A stretch of 49,786 nt of DNA from the NCBI GenBank assembly GCA_900319465.1, contig ONOL01000021.1:1-49786 (forward strand), read 5' to 3'. This document shows, piece after piece, positions 27,649 to 36,078 of this stretch. The notes under the pieces are model-generated. The model was given only the letters and a program-made list of their open reading frames with translations. It searched no databases and was not told the origin of the DNA. Both the position numbers and the translations under genes were made by a program. The DNA comes from an uncultured Eubacteriales bacterium (GTDB taxonomy: Bacteria; Bacillota; Clostridia; Oscillospirales; Oscillospiraceae). The first letter of the stretch is position 1; every line of letters begins with the position of its first letter.

Positions 27649-28509
27649 TCATCCCACCAACAGGTCGACGTCCTCGATGCTGAGACCCGGATGCAGCGCG
27701 AGGTTGATCCCGTATGCCAGCACCCGGGCGACCGAGCGCACCGCGCTGTCGATAAAGCGCGGTGTGACGAACAGGTCGCCCAGCTCGCCGCAGGGCGAAA
27801 GCGCCGAGGCGTCGATCACGGTCGGCACGCCGACCGCGATCACGGGTACCCCCAGCGAGCGCTCGTTGAGTGCCTCCCGGTCGTTGCCCACGCCGGAGCC
27901 GGGCGCGATCCCGGTGCTGCAGATCTGGACGGAGCGGCACAGACCCTCCAGCGCCGAACCGGCCAGCGCGTCGATGGCGATGACGCAGGCGGGGTGCACA
28001 GCGTCGCAGAGTGCGCGCACCTGCGCGGCGCTCTCCAGCCCCGTGGTCCCCAGCACCCCGGTGCGGCAGAGCAGGGTCGGGGAAAAGGCGGCGAAGGCGG
28101 GATCTCCGCGTTCCTTGAGATGGCGGGTCACCAGCAGGCTCCCGGCGGCCAGCGAGCCGAGCGCGTCGGGCGTGACGTCGGGGTTGCCCAGCGCCGCGAT
28201 CAGGACGCAGCGCTCCCCCGTCTCCGGCAGGCAGCGCCGAAGAAGCTCCGCCACGGCGGCCGCGCCGTCGACAAAACGCCCGTCCCCCCGCGAGAGCGGG
28301 GAAGGGAGCTCCAGCGTGTAATACCGGCCCGGCGCCTTCCCCAGCGCCGCGGCGCCCCGCGCGTCCAGGATCTCCACGGCGGTCAAGGGCAGTCCGTGCA
28401 GTTCTCCGCTCTCGGCGCGCACGCCGGGCAGCGCCGCCGTCTCTCCCTCGCCGCGCAGCCAGAGGCTCCTCGCCTCGCTGGCGAGGTCAGTTCTTCCAAA
28501 GATTTCCAT
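27649..28509 (-). CDS. gpr: Germination protease GPR
   Basis: Aspartic-type spore protease that degrades small acid-soluble proteins during germination. 286 aa. The start MEIFGRTDLASEA has the TDLA-E propeptide cleavage-like site. Family blocks include IAALGNPDVTPDALG, VIAIDALAGSALEGL, STGIAPGSGVGNDREALN, and LGVPVIAVGVPTVIDAS with the conserved Asp. It is shorter than the usual 320-370 aa. GAGGAGC precedes the ATG. It diverges from rpsT, the same neighbour pair as in Bacillus. Normally made in the forespore under sigma-G; no clear sigma-G promoter could be picked out. Confidence 0.93.
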   Translation of the reverse strand: MEIFGRTDLASEARSLWLRGEGETAALPGVRAESGELHGLPLTAVEILDARGAAALGKAPGRYYTLELPSPLSRGDGRFVDGAAAVAELLRRCLPETGERCVLIAALGNPDVTPDALGSLAAGSLLVTRHLKERGDPAFAAFSPTLLCRTGVLGTTGLESAAQVRALCDAVHPACVIAIDALAGSALEGLCRSVQICSTGIAPGSGVGNDREALNERSLGVPVIAVGVPTVIDASALSPCGELGDLFVTPRFIDSAVRSVARVLAYGINLALHPGLSIEDVDLLVG

Positions 28510-28618
28510 ATATTTCCCGGGCTCCTCTCATGATGGATCTATATATTGTGGTGAAATTTGCGAAAAAATAACCCTTGCTACAAGAAGAAAAAAACTCAAA
28601 AAAATTGTGAAAAAATGC

Positions 28619-28647
28619 TTGCTTTTCAAGGCTTTCTTTGCTATAAT
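28619..28647 (+). promoter_or_regulatory. rpsT promoter
   Basis: TTGCTT (28619-28624), 17-nt spacer, TATAAT (28642-28647), about 69 nt before the rpsT ATG, with GGAGGAGG as ribosome site. The rest of the gpr-rpsT gap (28510-28618) is A-rich with no gene. Confidence 0.75.
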
Positions 28648-28715
28648 CTCTAAACGCGAATGTTATGATTACAGCATCGCAGGCAATTTTTGTAGGAGGA
28701 GGTGGCGATTGAAAC

Positions 28716-28979
28716 ATGGCCAACATTAAGTCTTCCGCCAAGAGAGACGAAAAGTCCAAGCAGCTCAGAGCGAAGAACCGCGCCGACAAGACCGAGCTCA
28801 AGACCATGATGAAAAAGTTTGACGCAGCTGTTGCCGAAGGCAACCGCGAGACAGCCGTCAGTGCCTATAAAGTTGCTGTTAAGACTGTTGACCGCGCGGC
28901 CGGTAAGGGTCTGCTGCACAAGAACAACGCAGCGCACAAGAAGTCCGCGATGGCAGGCAAGCTCAACGAGATGGCGTAA
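28716..28979 (+). CDS. rpsT: 30S ribosomal protein S20
   Basis: Small-subunit protein binding 16S rRNA. 87 aa, Lys/Ala-rich and all-helical: MANIKSSAKRDEKSKQLRAK at the start, and GKGLLHKNNAAHKKS near the end, typical of S20. AGGAGGAGG lies upstream and a clean terminator follows, so it is monocistronic. Confidence 0.97.
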   Translation: MANIKSSAKRDEKSKQLRAKNRADKTELKTMMKKFDAAVAEGNRETAVSAYKVAVKTVDRAAGKGLLHKNNAAHKKSAMAGKLNEMA

Positions 28980-28998
28980 TCTGCCGAAATGGCAACGT

Positions 28999-29022
28999 AA
29001 GGGGACGCGAAAGCGTCCCCTT
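28999..29022 (+). terminator. rpsT terminator
   Basis: Stem AAGGGGACGC (28999-29008), GAAA loop, GCGTCCCCTT (29013-29022), then TTGCGTTTTTT. Ideal intrinsic terminator 20 nt after the rpsT stop. Confidence 0.93.
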
Positions 29023-29137
29023 TGCGTTTTTTCACAGATTGTTTACGAATCCGGCGGCGGCCGGCGCGCCTCCCGGCTTGACGCGGCGGAGCGGAGCGGG
29101 TATACTTTTCTTTGTTCATCGCAAAGGAGACGCTTCC

Positions 29138-30028
29138 ATGGAAAAAAAGCTGATGCTGATCATCAATCCCGCGGCAGGCCGCGGGGCGTACAAGCTGAAT
29201 ATCGGCGACGCGCTGCAGATTCTGGACGCGGGCGGATACCGCACCACGCTCTACTATACCGCCGCGCCGACCGACGCCACCCGCTTTGCCGCGCAGTACG
29301 GCGCGGCGTACGACGTGGTGGCCTGCATCGGCGGCGACGGGACGCTCAGCGAGGTGATCGCCGGGCTGATGCGGCTCGAGCGCAAGCCGCGCATCGGGTA
29401 TATCCCCATGGGTACCGCGAACGACGTGGCCACGACGCTCAACCTGCCGAAGAACGACACGGTGGGCGCCGCGCGGCGCATCCTGAGCGGCACGCCGCAC
29501 CCCTACGACGTGGGCGGCTTCGGCGGGAAGGAGTATTTCGCCTATATCGCGGCCTTTGGCGCCTTTACGGATGTGAGCTACGCCACGCCGCAGGACCAGA
29601 AGAAGGCGCTGGGGCATCTGGCCTATGTGCTGCAGGGCATGGCCTCCCTGTCCAAGCTGGAGACCTATCACACGCTCGTCGAGTACGACGACGGCGTGAT
29701 CGAGGAGGATCTGCTGTACGGCAGCATGTCCAACTCCACCTCGGTCGGCGGGCTGGTCCGTTTCACGGAGGAGATGGTCGGCCTCGGCGACGGCATGAGC
29801 GAGCTTGTGCTGGTGAAGGACCCCAAGACCGTGGACGGTCTGGGCGATCTGGTGGGGAGCGTTTTAAGCCAGAGCTATGAGAGCGAAAAGCTGATCATCC
29901 TGCACACGAAGAAGGCCCGCTTCACCTTCACCCGTCCGGTGGCCTGGACGCGGGACGGCGAGGCCGGCGGCGAGCACAGGAGCGTGGAGCTGTGCAACTA
30001 CCACGCGCCGATCGAGTTTATCTTCTGA
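29138..30028 (+). CDS. Diacylglycerol/lipid kinase of the DagK/YegS family
   Basis: ATP-dependent lipid kinase, probably recycling diacylglycerol to phosphatidate in the membrane. 296 aa from Met at 29138 (MEKKLMLIINPAAGRGAYKL) with AAAGGAGA upstream; the longer open frame is not conserved. Conserved DagK catalytic motifs: IINPAAGRG, CIGGDGTLSEVIAG and GYIPMGTANDVATTLNLP. The C-terminal beta domain includes YGSMSNSTSVGG. In the middle is a second glycine-rich segment FGGKEYFAYIAAFGAF. Substrate within the lipid kinase family is not certain. Confidence 0.88.
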   Translation: MEKKLMLIINPAAGRGAYKLNIGDALQILDAGGYRTTLYYTAAPTDATRFAAQYGAAYDVVACIGGDGTLSEVIAGLMRLERKPRIGYIPMGTANDVATTLNLPKNDTVGAARRILSGTPHPYDVGGFGGKEYFAYIAAFGAFTDVSYATPQDQKKALGHLAYVLQGMASLSKLETYHTLVEYDDGVIEEDLLYGSMSNSTSVGGLVRFTEEMVGLGDGMSELVLVKDPKTVDGLGDLVGSVLSQSYESEKLIILHTKKARFTFTRPVAWTRDGEAGGEHRSVELCNYHAPIEFIF

Positions 30029-30047
30029 ATCGCAAAGCCTTCGAACC

Positions 30048-30122
30048 TGTCATTCTGAGCGCAGCGAAGAATCTCGGCGTTTACGCACGGATTTGAGATC
30101 CTTCGCGCCGCCCGGGATGACA
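30048..30122. repeat. Dispersed GTCATTCTGAG palindrome after the lipid kinase
   Basis: TGTCATTCTGAGCGCAGCGA at the left, and GAGATCCTTCGCGCCGCCCG with GGATGACA at the right, followed by TTTTTTTC, so it could end rightward transcription. Same family as 19145-19215, 27552-27623 and 31595-31639. Confidence 0.75.
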
Positions 30123-30157
30123 TTTTTTTCGGCGAAGTGCAAAGACGCAGGTTTTTC

Positions 30158-30185
30158 TTGCAATCCCGGGAGAGAATGGTATAAT
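30158..30185 (+). promoter_or_regulatory. asnS promoter and leader hairpin
   Basis: TTGCAA (30158-30163), 16-nt spacer, TATAAT (30180-30185) with extended TGG. In the leader, GTGCCGC (30205-30211), AAAA loop and GCGGCAC (30216-30222) form a small stem-loop upstream of the AAAGGA ribosome site. No T-box structure is evident. Confidence 0.65.
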
Positions 30186-30241
30186 AAAGCCCTGTTAAAT
30201 TTGAGTGCCGCAAAAGCGGCACAAAGAAAGGATGGCGTCCC

Positions 30242-31583
<1,342 letters not shown>

Positions 31584-31594
31584 TTGATCACAGG

Positions 31595-31639
31595 AAATGT
31601 CATTCTGAGCGAAGCGAAGGATCTCTCAGAATGACATTT
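31595..31639 (+). terminator. Palindromic repeat acting as asnS terminator
   Basis: AAATGTCATTCTGAG (31595-31609) pairs perfectly with CTCAGAATGACATTT (31625-31639) and is followed by a short T run. It is a compact member of the dispersed GTCATTCTGAG family, 11 nt after the asnS stop. Confidence 0.8.
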
Positions 31640-31659
31640 TTCTATACGGAGAGAGCATC

Positions 31660-32844
31660 ATGGCAAGACAAAGGAAAAGAAAAAACAGCGTCGTCCCGGC
31701 GCTGCTTCTGCTGTTGTTGCTGCTTGCGGCGTGTGCGCTGCTGCTTCTGCGCGTGCGCGGCGGCGCGCCCGCGCCGACGGCGCCCGTCGAGACCGTGACG
31801 CCCGCGCCCACGCCGGAGCCGACGCCCGACCCGACCCCGGAACCCACCCCCGAACCCACGCCTGAGCCGACCCCGGAGCCGACGCCGGAACCGATCCCCT
31901 ATACGATCGACGAGAACGTGCTGATCGCCCCCGCGCCCGACCCCGCCCGCTTCGGCGAGAGCGAGGAAACGGCGGAGCTTGTGTCGCTCCTGCAGACGGA
32001 GGAGGCGCAGCGCCTGATCGCGGGGCGGGAGCTGGTATGGAACCCGGAGATCGAGCGCTTCCCCGGCTCTACGGTGCGCTGGTATTTTGACGAGACGATC
32101 CTCTGCATCGTCTGGCAGGAGGTGGAGGCGCGCGAGGTCGGCACCTTTGCCGAGGTGATCGTGGCGGACGGCTCGCAGCTTCGCCGCCGCATCGCCGGGG
32201 ACGAGCCCTTCAGCCTCCAGTTTGCCACGACCACGGACTTTGCACAGGACTCCAACGCCGTGCTGTGCCTCGGCGGCGACTTCTATCACCACGGCCGCGC
32301 CTGCGGTGTGGTGGTGTATCAGAGGCAGATCCTGCGCTTTGAGCCGGTGACGAGCGACAATTGCTATATCACGGCGGACGGGGATATGCTCTTTAGCTAT
32401 CGCGGCCAGTTTGCGACGCAGGAGGAGGCGGAGCGCTTCCTTGCGGAAAACGACGTGCTCTTTTCCCTCTGCTTCGGGCCGGTGCTCATTGACGACGGGG
32501 TGGACGTCACGCCCACGAGCTACCAGTGGGGCGAGATCAACGATACCTATGCCCGCAGTGCGCTGGGACTTCTGGACCGGCACCACTACCTGACCATGAA
32601 CCTCAACTGCGGCAGACCCGGCACGGAGTACTACTATCTGGCGACGCTGCGGCAGGAGGCGGACGCGATGCTCGCGCGCGGCTGCGTCAAGGCTTACGCG
32701 CTCGACGGCGGTCAGACCGCGACAACGGTCTTCGGCGGCGAGCGGGTGAACCCGGTGCAGTTCGGCTGGGAGAAGCCGATCAGCGACGTGATCTACTTCT
32801 GCACGGCCCTGCCGGAGGCGCAGAAGACTTTGCCTGAAAACTGA
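31660..32844 (+). CDS. Membrane-anchored phosphodiester glycosidase-like protein
   Basis: Predicted extracytoplasmic protein with a NAGPA/DUF2233-type (phosphodiester glycosidase) domain; substrate unknown, possibly cell-wall or surface glycan phosphodiesters. 394 aa: basic N-terminus, a membrane segment at about 13-30, a Pro/Thr/Glu linker of PTPEP repeats (about 45-77), then the domain. Conserved-looking motifs are VLCLGGDFYHHGRACGVVVY and the C-terminal YALDGGQTATTVFGG, matching the family's DGGGS-T-like core. GGAGAG precedes the ATG. Flanked by a terminator hairpin on either side, so probably a single-gene unit. Confidence 0.78.
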   Translation: MARQRKRKNSVVPALLLLLLLLAACALLLLRVRGGAPAPTAPVETVTPAPTPEPTPDPTPEPTPEPTPEPTPEPTPEPIPYTIDENVLIAPAPDPARFGESEETAELVSLLQTEEAQRLIAGRELVWNPEIERFPGSTVRWYFDETILCIVWQEVEAREVGTFAEVIVADGSQLRRRIAGDEPFSLQFATTTDFAQDSNAVLCLGGDFYHHGRACGVVVYQRQILRFEPVTSDNCYITADGDMLFSYRGQFATQEEAERFLAENDVLFSLCFGPVLIDDGVDVTPTSYQWGEINDTYARSALGLLDRHHYLTMNLNCGRPGTEYYYLATLRQEADAMLARGCVKAYALDGGQTATTVFGGERVNPVQFGWEKPISDVIYFCTALPEAQKTLPEN

Positions 32845-32848
32845 AAAC

Positions 32849-32892
32849 TGACAAACGAGGCGGCGACCGTTCGGTCGCCGCCTCGTTTGTCA
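32849..32892. terminator. Bidirectional terminator between glycosidase gene and spoVT
   Basis: Perfect 20-bp stem TGACAAACGAGGCGGCGACC (32849-32868) with its complement at 32873-32892 and a GTTC loop. The spoVT stop codon (32890-32892) is inside the stem. Confidence 0.85.
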
Positions 32893-33432
32893 CGCCTCCA
32901 TCTGCCGCCCGAGAAAGAGAGCGGCCGCCATGGCGAGCTTGTATTCCACCTCGCCGCCGGGCGCGCTGCCTCTGGGTGTGATGAAGAGCACGCAGCCGAG
33001 CACGTCGCCCTCGGCGAGGATCGGCACGGCGACGGACAGACAGAATTTCTCGTCCGCCGGGGATACGGGCAGGGTGCTGCCGCCGGTGAGCTGCCGGTAG
33101 GCGCTGCGCCCGTCCATGATCTCGCCGAGCTGGGGGCTGACGGCCTTCTCCAGCAGCTCTTTTTTTGCGCCGCCCGAAATGGCGATCACCGCGTCCCGGT
33201 CGCAGACGGCGGCGATGGCGTCCGCGCTCTTGCGCAGGCTCTCGCAGACCTGCGCGGCGAAGTCCGTCAGCTCCCCGATGGGGGAGTATTTCTTGAAAAT
33301 CAGCTCCCCGTCTTTGTCGGTGAAGATCTCCAGCGGGTCGCCCTCGCGGATGCGCATGGTGCGGCGGATCTCCTTCGGGATGACCACCCTTCCCAGGTCG
33401 TCGATGCGCCGCACGATCCCTGTTGCCTTCAT
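32890..33432 (-). CDS. spoVT: Stage V sporulation protein T (SpoVT)
   Basis: Forespore transcription factor modulating sigma-G-dependent genes. 180 aa from ATG at 33432 (MKATGIVRRIDDLGRVVIPK); an in-frame TTG two codons earlier is less likely. The N-terminal AbrB-type swapped-hairpin DNA-binding domain reads RRIDDLGRVVIPKEIRRTMR with IREGDPLEIF; the C-terminal GAF-like domain covers about 55-180. The leader forms a hairpin that pairs the ribosome binding site CAGGAGG with an upstream CCTCCTG. The stop codon lies inside a terminator stem. Confidence 0.95.
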   Translation of the reverse strand: MKATGIVRRIDDLGRVVIPKEIRRTMRIREGDPLEIFTDKDGELIFKKYSPIGELTDFAAQVCESLRKSADAIAAVCDRDAVIAISGGAKKELLEKAVSPQLGEIMDGRSAYRQLTGGSTLPVSPADEKFCLSVAVPILAEGDVLGCVLFITPRGSAPGGEVEYKLAMAAALFLGRQMEA

Positions 33433-33436
33433 ATGC

Positions 33437-33493
33437 AAAATTCCTCCTGTTTTTCTATCTGTTGTCTCAGATAGTATTTGCAGGAGGATTTTT
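33437..33493 (-). promoter_or_regulatory. spoVT leader hairpin sequestering its ribosome binding site
   Basis: On the minus strand (spoVT mRNA), AAAAATCCTCCTG (33481-33493 reversed) pairs with CAGGAGGAATTTT (33437-33449 reversed), 8 bp plus a mismatch plus 4 bp, and an inner 7-bp stem CTATCTG/CAGATAG (33455-33461 with 33468-33474) lies between. The Shine-Dalgarno AGGAGG is therefore inside the outer stem, predicting translational control. On the plus strand the same element ends in ATTTTTC. A diverged copy lies at 35185-35245. Confidence 0.7.
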
Positions 33494-33534
33494 CGTTATA
33501 CAGACCCGTGCCGGACACTTGCGTCGGCGGCGTG

Positions 33535-33563
33535 TTGAAAGAAGCTTCGCCGGATGATATAAT
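33535..33563 (+). promoter_or_regulatory. Promoter upstream of the histidine phosphatase gene
   Basis: TTGAAA (33535-33540), 17-nt spacer, TATAAT (33558-33563), pointing right. The gap 33494-33754 otherwise holds only a 52-codon open frame (ATG 33573 to TAA 33729) without a ribosome site or recognisable product, and no RNA gene is seen. The phosphatase ATG is about 190 nt downstream, so the leader would be long. Confidence 0.65.
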
Positions 33564-33754
33564 GAATATCAAATGATGAAACGCCGCAAAGCGTCTCGCG
33601 CGCCGTGTTGCGGCGCAGCAAAACAGCGGGGCTGCTTTACCCGATGTTCATTGCCATGGGCATTGGGCGAAGGATTCCGATCGTCCTTGGACGGTTGGGC
33701 GGCAGGAAGTCTTTTTGACGCGACTTTTTAAACGGGAAAGCGAGGGAGCGGGAC

Positions 33755-34297
33755 ATGAAAAGCGTCTACTTTGTTCGCCACGGCGAATCCCGGTGGAATG
33801 TAGAGGACAGGATCTGCGGCGTGACGGATTCTCCTCTCACGGAAAAAGGCCATCGGCAGGCGATCGAAACGGGCAAAGCGATCCTCGCGGCCGGGGTCCG
33901 CGCCGATTGGATCCTCAGCTCCCCTCTTAAAAGGGCTTTTGCGACCGCGCAGCACATTTCGGAGATGACCGGGCTTCCGCTCCGGGAGGAGCCGCGGCTG
34001 ATCGAGCAGGCCTTCGGGATCTGGGAGGGCAGCAGCCCGCGAAACAGCGAGGCCTTCTTTCGGGCCAAGCAGAACTTCATTGATTCCTTCGGCGGCGGCG
34101 AGTCGATGTTCCGGGTCGCGCAGCGGATCTACAATCTGCTCGATGAGCTCAGGCTTGATGAGCATACGGTTATCCTCGTCGCGCACAACGGGATCGCCCG
34201 CTTCGTAAAATCCTATTTCCGGGACATGGGCAACGAGGAATTTGCGGACTTCGGGGTAAAGAACGGCGAGATCTGCCGTTTTGACTTCACGCCGTGA
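33755..34297 (+). CDS. Histidine phosphatase family protein (phosphoglycerate mutase-like)
   Basis: Predicted small-molecule phosphatase of the histidine phosphatase superfamily. 180 aa: catalytic motif VYFVRHGESRWN at the N-terminus (phospho-accepting His), conserved Arg in LSSPLKRAFATAQHI, acid region LIEQAFGIWEG, and the second catalytic His in VILVAHNGIARFV. The size and the single domain fit the SixA/PhoE/cobC-like branch; substrate unknown. It is in an island bracketed by the hairpin copies at 33437-33493 and 35185-35245. Confidence 0.9.
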   Translation: MKSVYFVRHGESRWNVEDRICGVTDSPLTEKGHRQAIETGKAILAAGVRADWILSSPLKRAFATAQHISEMTGLPLREEPRLIEQAFGIWEGSSPRNSEAFFRAKQNFIDSFGGGESMFRVAQRIYNLLDELRLDEHTVILVAHNGIARFVKSYFRDMGNEEFADFGVKNGEICRFDFTP

Positions 34298-34461
34298 CGA
34301 AGTCGGCGCCAAGCGTGAGCTGATCGCCCCGCTCTGGAGCGCGGACAAGAAGCGGGCGCTCAACGCGATCCACCAAGCCTTTGAGCGGGACGGCGTGCGG
34401 CAGGGAAAGCGCCGGAACGAGGGATCAACGGAAAAAATCGGCATTTGAGGAGGCTGAGCAG

Positions 34462-34830
34462 ATGGACACGAAGGCTTTTTGGCACGATGTATTGTCAAAG
34501 AAGCGAGAAGCGTTACTTACATATTTTTGGGACGACGCCATCATTCGCTGGCATTGCTCCAATGAGTGTTTCACCGTTTCGGAGTATGTGAGGGCAAATT
34601 GCGAGTATCCGGGCAAATGGGACGGAGAGATTGAACGTATGGAGGAAATGGGAGATACCGTCATTTTGGCGGGACGTGTATTTCCGGCAGAGGAAAGAGC
34701 ATCCTTCCATGTTGTTAGTTTTATCAAGCTGAGGGAGAGGAAAATCTCCGAACTGGACGAATACTGGGCTGCTGACGGTGATGCGCCAACATGGCGCAAG
34801 GAAATGATGATAGGAAAGCCGATTCGTTAA
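34462..34830 (+). CDS. NTF2/SnoaL-like small protein
   Basis: 122 aa from Met at 34462 with GAGGAGG 8 nt upstream. The fold signature is that of an NTF2/SnoaL-like cone: an N-terminal helix (FWHDVLSKKREALLTYFWDD), the AIIRWHCSNECFTVSEYVRA segment, then the strands DTVILAGRVFPAEERASFHV and VVSFIKLRERKISELDEYW. Such proteins are ligand-binding or small enzymes and the specific function is unknown. Base use is clearly more AT-rich than its neighbours, suggesting recent transfer. Between it and the phosphatase, 34298-34445 contains a stretch reading ELIAPLWSADKKRALNAIHQ in one frame that may be an old gene fragment. Confidence 0.75.
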   Translation: MDTKAFWHDVLSKKREALLTYFWDDAIIRWHCSNECFTVSEYVRANCEYPGKWDGEIERMEEMGDTVILAGRVFPAEERASFHVVSFIKLRERKISELDEYWAADGDAPTWRKEMMIGKPIR

Positions 34831-34875
34831 ATACCGGTTTGCCGAACAAAAAAACGGGGTCATAGAGAAAGGAAT

Positions 34876-35151
34876 ATGCGGAATTGTCCGAAGTACGGGA
34901 AAGGACGGACGCGGGAAGATCAGATGGTCCGTGCCCGCCTGCTGGAAGAGGTAGAATATCATCCGTTTCGCGGCCTTCCGGAGGTATATCGGGATCTATC
35001 CCGGCGGCGAGGCACCGAGGTGTTCGCGGACCGGCAGGGCGATTACCACACGAGCAAAGGAACAATCCGGCTTCCGCACGATAAGGAGCTGCCGCTGGCG
35101 CAGATCCGGTACATAGCCGTCCGGGGTTATAAGAAGAACGCCAAGCGGTGA
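34876..35151 (+). CDS. Small protein with DUF1801-like C-terminus, possibly truncated
   Basis: 91 aa. The C-terminal half, HTSKGTIRLPHDKELPLAQI then RYIAVRGYKKNAKR, resembles the end of DUF1801 (YdhG/iron-chaperone-like) proteins, where SKGTIxFPLDxPLPxxLI is typical. The N-terminal half (MRNCPKYGKGRTREDQMVRA) is not recognised, and the family is normally about 120-150 aa, so this may be a shortened or rearranged copy. AGAAAGGAA precedes the ATG. Followed 34 nt later by the second hairpin copy. Confidence 0.55.
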   Translation: MRNCPKYGKGRTREDQMVRARLLEEVEYHPFRGLPEVYRDLSRRRGTEVFADRQGDYHTSKGTIRLPHDKELPLAQIRYIAVRGYKKNAKR

Positions 35152-35184
35152 CGCGGCGGGATGGCGCATGAATTACCGTAAAAG

Positions 35185-35245
35185 GCAAAAATCCTCCTGC
35201 CGTTCCATCTGTTGGTTCAGACAGCTTTTGCAGGAGAATTTTTTA
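35185..35245. repeat. Diverged second copy of the spoVT leader hairpin
   Basis: About 85% identical to 33435-33495, exactly 1,750 bp away and in the same orientation. Outer arms AAAAATCCTCCTG (35187-35199) and CAGGAGAATTTTTT (35231-35244); the inner stem is weaker (TCTG/CAGA). Read rightward, it resembles a terminator with a T6 tail for the gene at 34876-35151. The similarity stops just where the spoVT start codon would lie. Confidence 0.8.
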
Positions 35246-35282
35246 TAAGGCGGCGCGGCCGGGAAAGGGGCGCGGGCGCGTG

Positions 35283-35810
35283 TCAGAGCGTGATCCAGTA
35301 CTGCTCGAGCAGCTCGCCGTCGTCCGGCTCAAAGACCGTGCGCTCGTACACCCCGCCGTTTGCGAGGATCGTGCGGCGGCTGCCCTCGTTATCCGGCAGA
35401 CAGGCCACCATGACTTTTTCGAGCCCCAGCGCGCGGCAATAGTCCAGCGATTCGCGCAGCATCCATTTTGCGACGCCCTTGCGCCGCTCGTCCGGTCGGA
35501 CGGAGTAGCCGATATGCCCCGCGTACTGCGCGAGGTACTCGTTGAGCCGGTGGCGCACCTGGAGCATGCCGAGCACGCGCCCGTCGTCCTTGCGCACGCA
35601 GAGAAACTGCGTGGCCTGCACGAGATGCGGCGGCACAGTCGCGGGGTCCTCGTAGAGCCGCACCTGCCGCAGCCAGTCGGCGGGGTCCTCGAAACGGCGC
35701 AGCGGCCCCGCACCGTCGAGGCCGTCCCCGGCGGCCAGAAAGGCCTGCCGGTATTCGCGCACCTGCTCCAGATGTTCCTCGCAGGGGCGCACAAGCTTCC
35801 AGCGTTCCAC
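35283..35810 (-). CDS. GNAT-family N-acetyltransferase
   Basis: Predicted acetyl-CoA-dependent acyltransferase, 175 aa. Motifs: VRKDDGRVLGMLQVRHRLNE (strand with RLNEYL), the acetyl-CoA loop GHIGYSVRPDERRKGVAKWM with R-x-x-G-x-A, and the terminal MVACLPDNEGSRRTILANGG, usual in this GNAT branch. The RHRLNEYLAQYAGHIGYSVR pattern is shared by many Firmicutes GNATs of unknown substrate. Separated by 3 nt from the next upstream small membrane protein gene, so part of a leftward group. Confidence 0.9.
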   Translation of the reverse strand: MERWKLVRPCEEHLEQVREYRQAFLAAGDGLDGAGPLRRFEDPADWLRQVRLYEDPATVPPHLVQATQFLCVRKDDGRVLGMLQVRHRLNEYLAQYAGHIGYSVRPDERRKGVAKWMLRESLDYCRALGLEKVMVACLPDNEGSRRTILANGGVYERTVFEPDDGELLEQYWITL

Positions 35811-35813
35811 GGT

Positions 35814-36017
35814 TTACTTTTTGCGCATCTTTTTGGCGTACCAGAACATCCAAATCACGATACAGACCAGGACGACGGCTACCACAATGCCGAGGATCAG
35901 GTTGAACAGACTGCCGACGACGCCGGCGGTGCCCTGGATGAGCTTGACGATCAGCAGAAAGCCGAACACCAGCACCGCAAGCAGCACGACCAGACGGGAG
36001 ATCTCTTTGGTACTCAT
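35814..36017 (-). CDS. Small two-helix membrane protein
   Basis: Function unknown. 67 aa from Met at 36017 (MSTKEISRLVVLLAVLVFGF) with GGAAAAGGAA upstream. Two hydrophobic helices (about 8-25 and 35-58) and a short Lys/Arg-rich tail. No family recognised. Confidence 0.7.
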   Translation of the reverse strand: MSTKEISRLVVLLAVLVFGFLLIVKLIQGTAGVVGSLFNLILGIVVAVVLVCIVIWMFWYAKKMRKK

Positions 36018-36078
36018 CGTTCCTTTTCCTTTCCTGCCAGCGCCCCGAAGGGCGATAATGAAGAGAATCCGTATAGAC

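Noticed and set aside
28510-28618. Alternative oriC between gpr and rpsT, at the strand switch
   Set aside because: A-rich, but only one or two poor DnaA-box matches; the dnaA-dnaN gap has a much denser cluster.
31798-31905. Tandem nucleotide repeat as an independent element
   Set aside because: It encodes the Pro-Thr-Glu linker of the glycosidase-like protein in frame, so it is a coding repeat.
33573-33731. 52-codon ORF after the 33535-33563 promoter
   Set aside because: No ribosome binding site, no recognisable sequence, and atypical Cys/Arg content; more likely leader or decayed sequence.
34724-35188. Minus-strand frame starting after hairpin copy B
   Set aside because: It would use a TTG after the copied ribosome site, but its translation has no motif and it overlaps two plus-strand genes with good ribosome sites.
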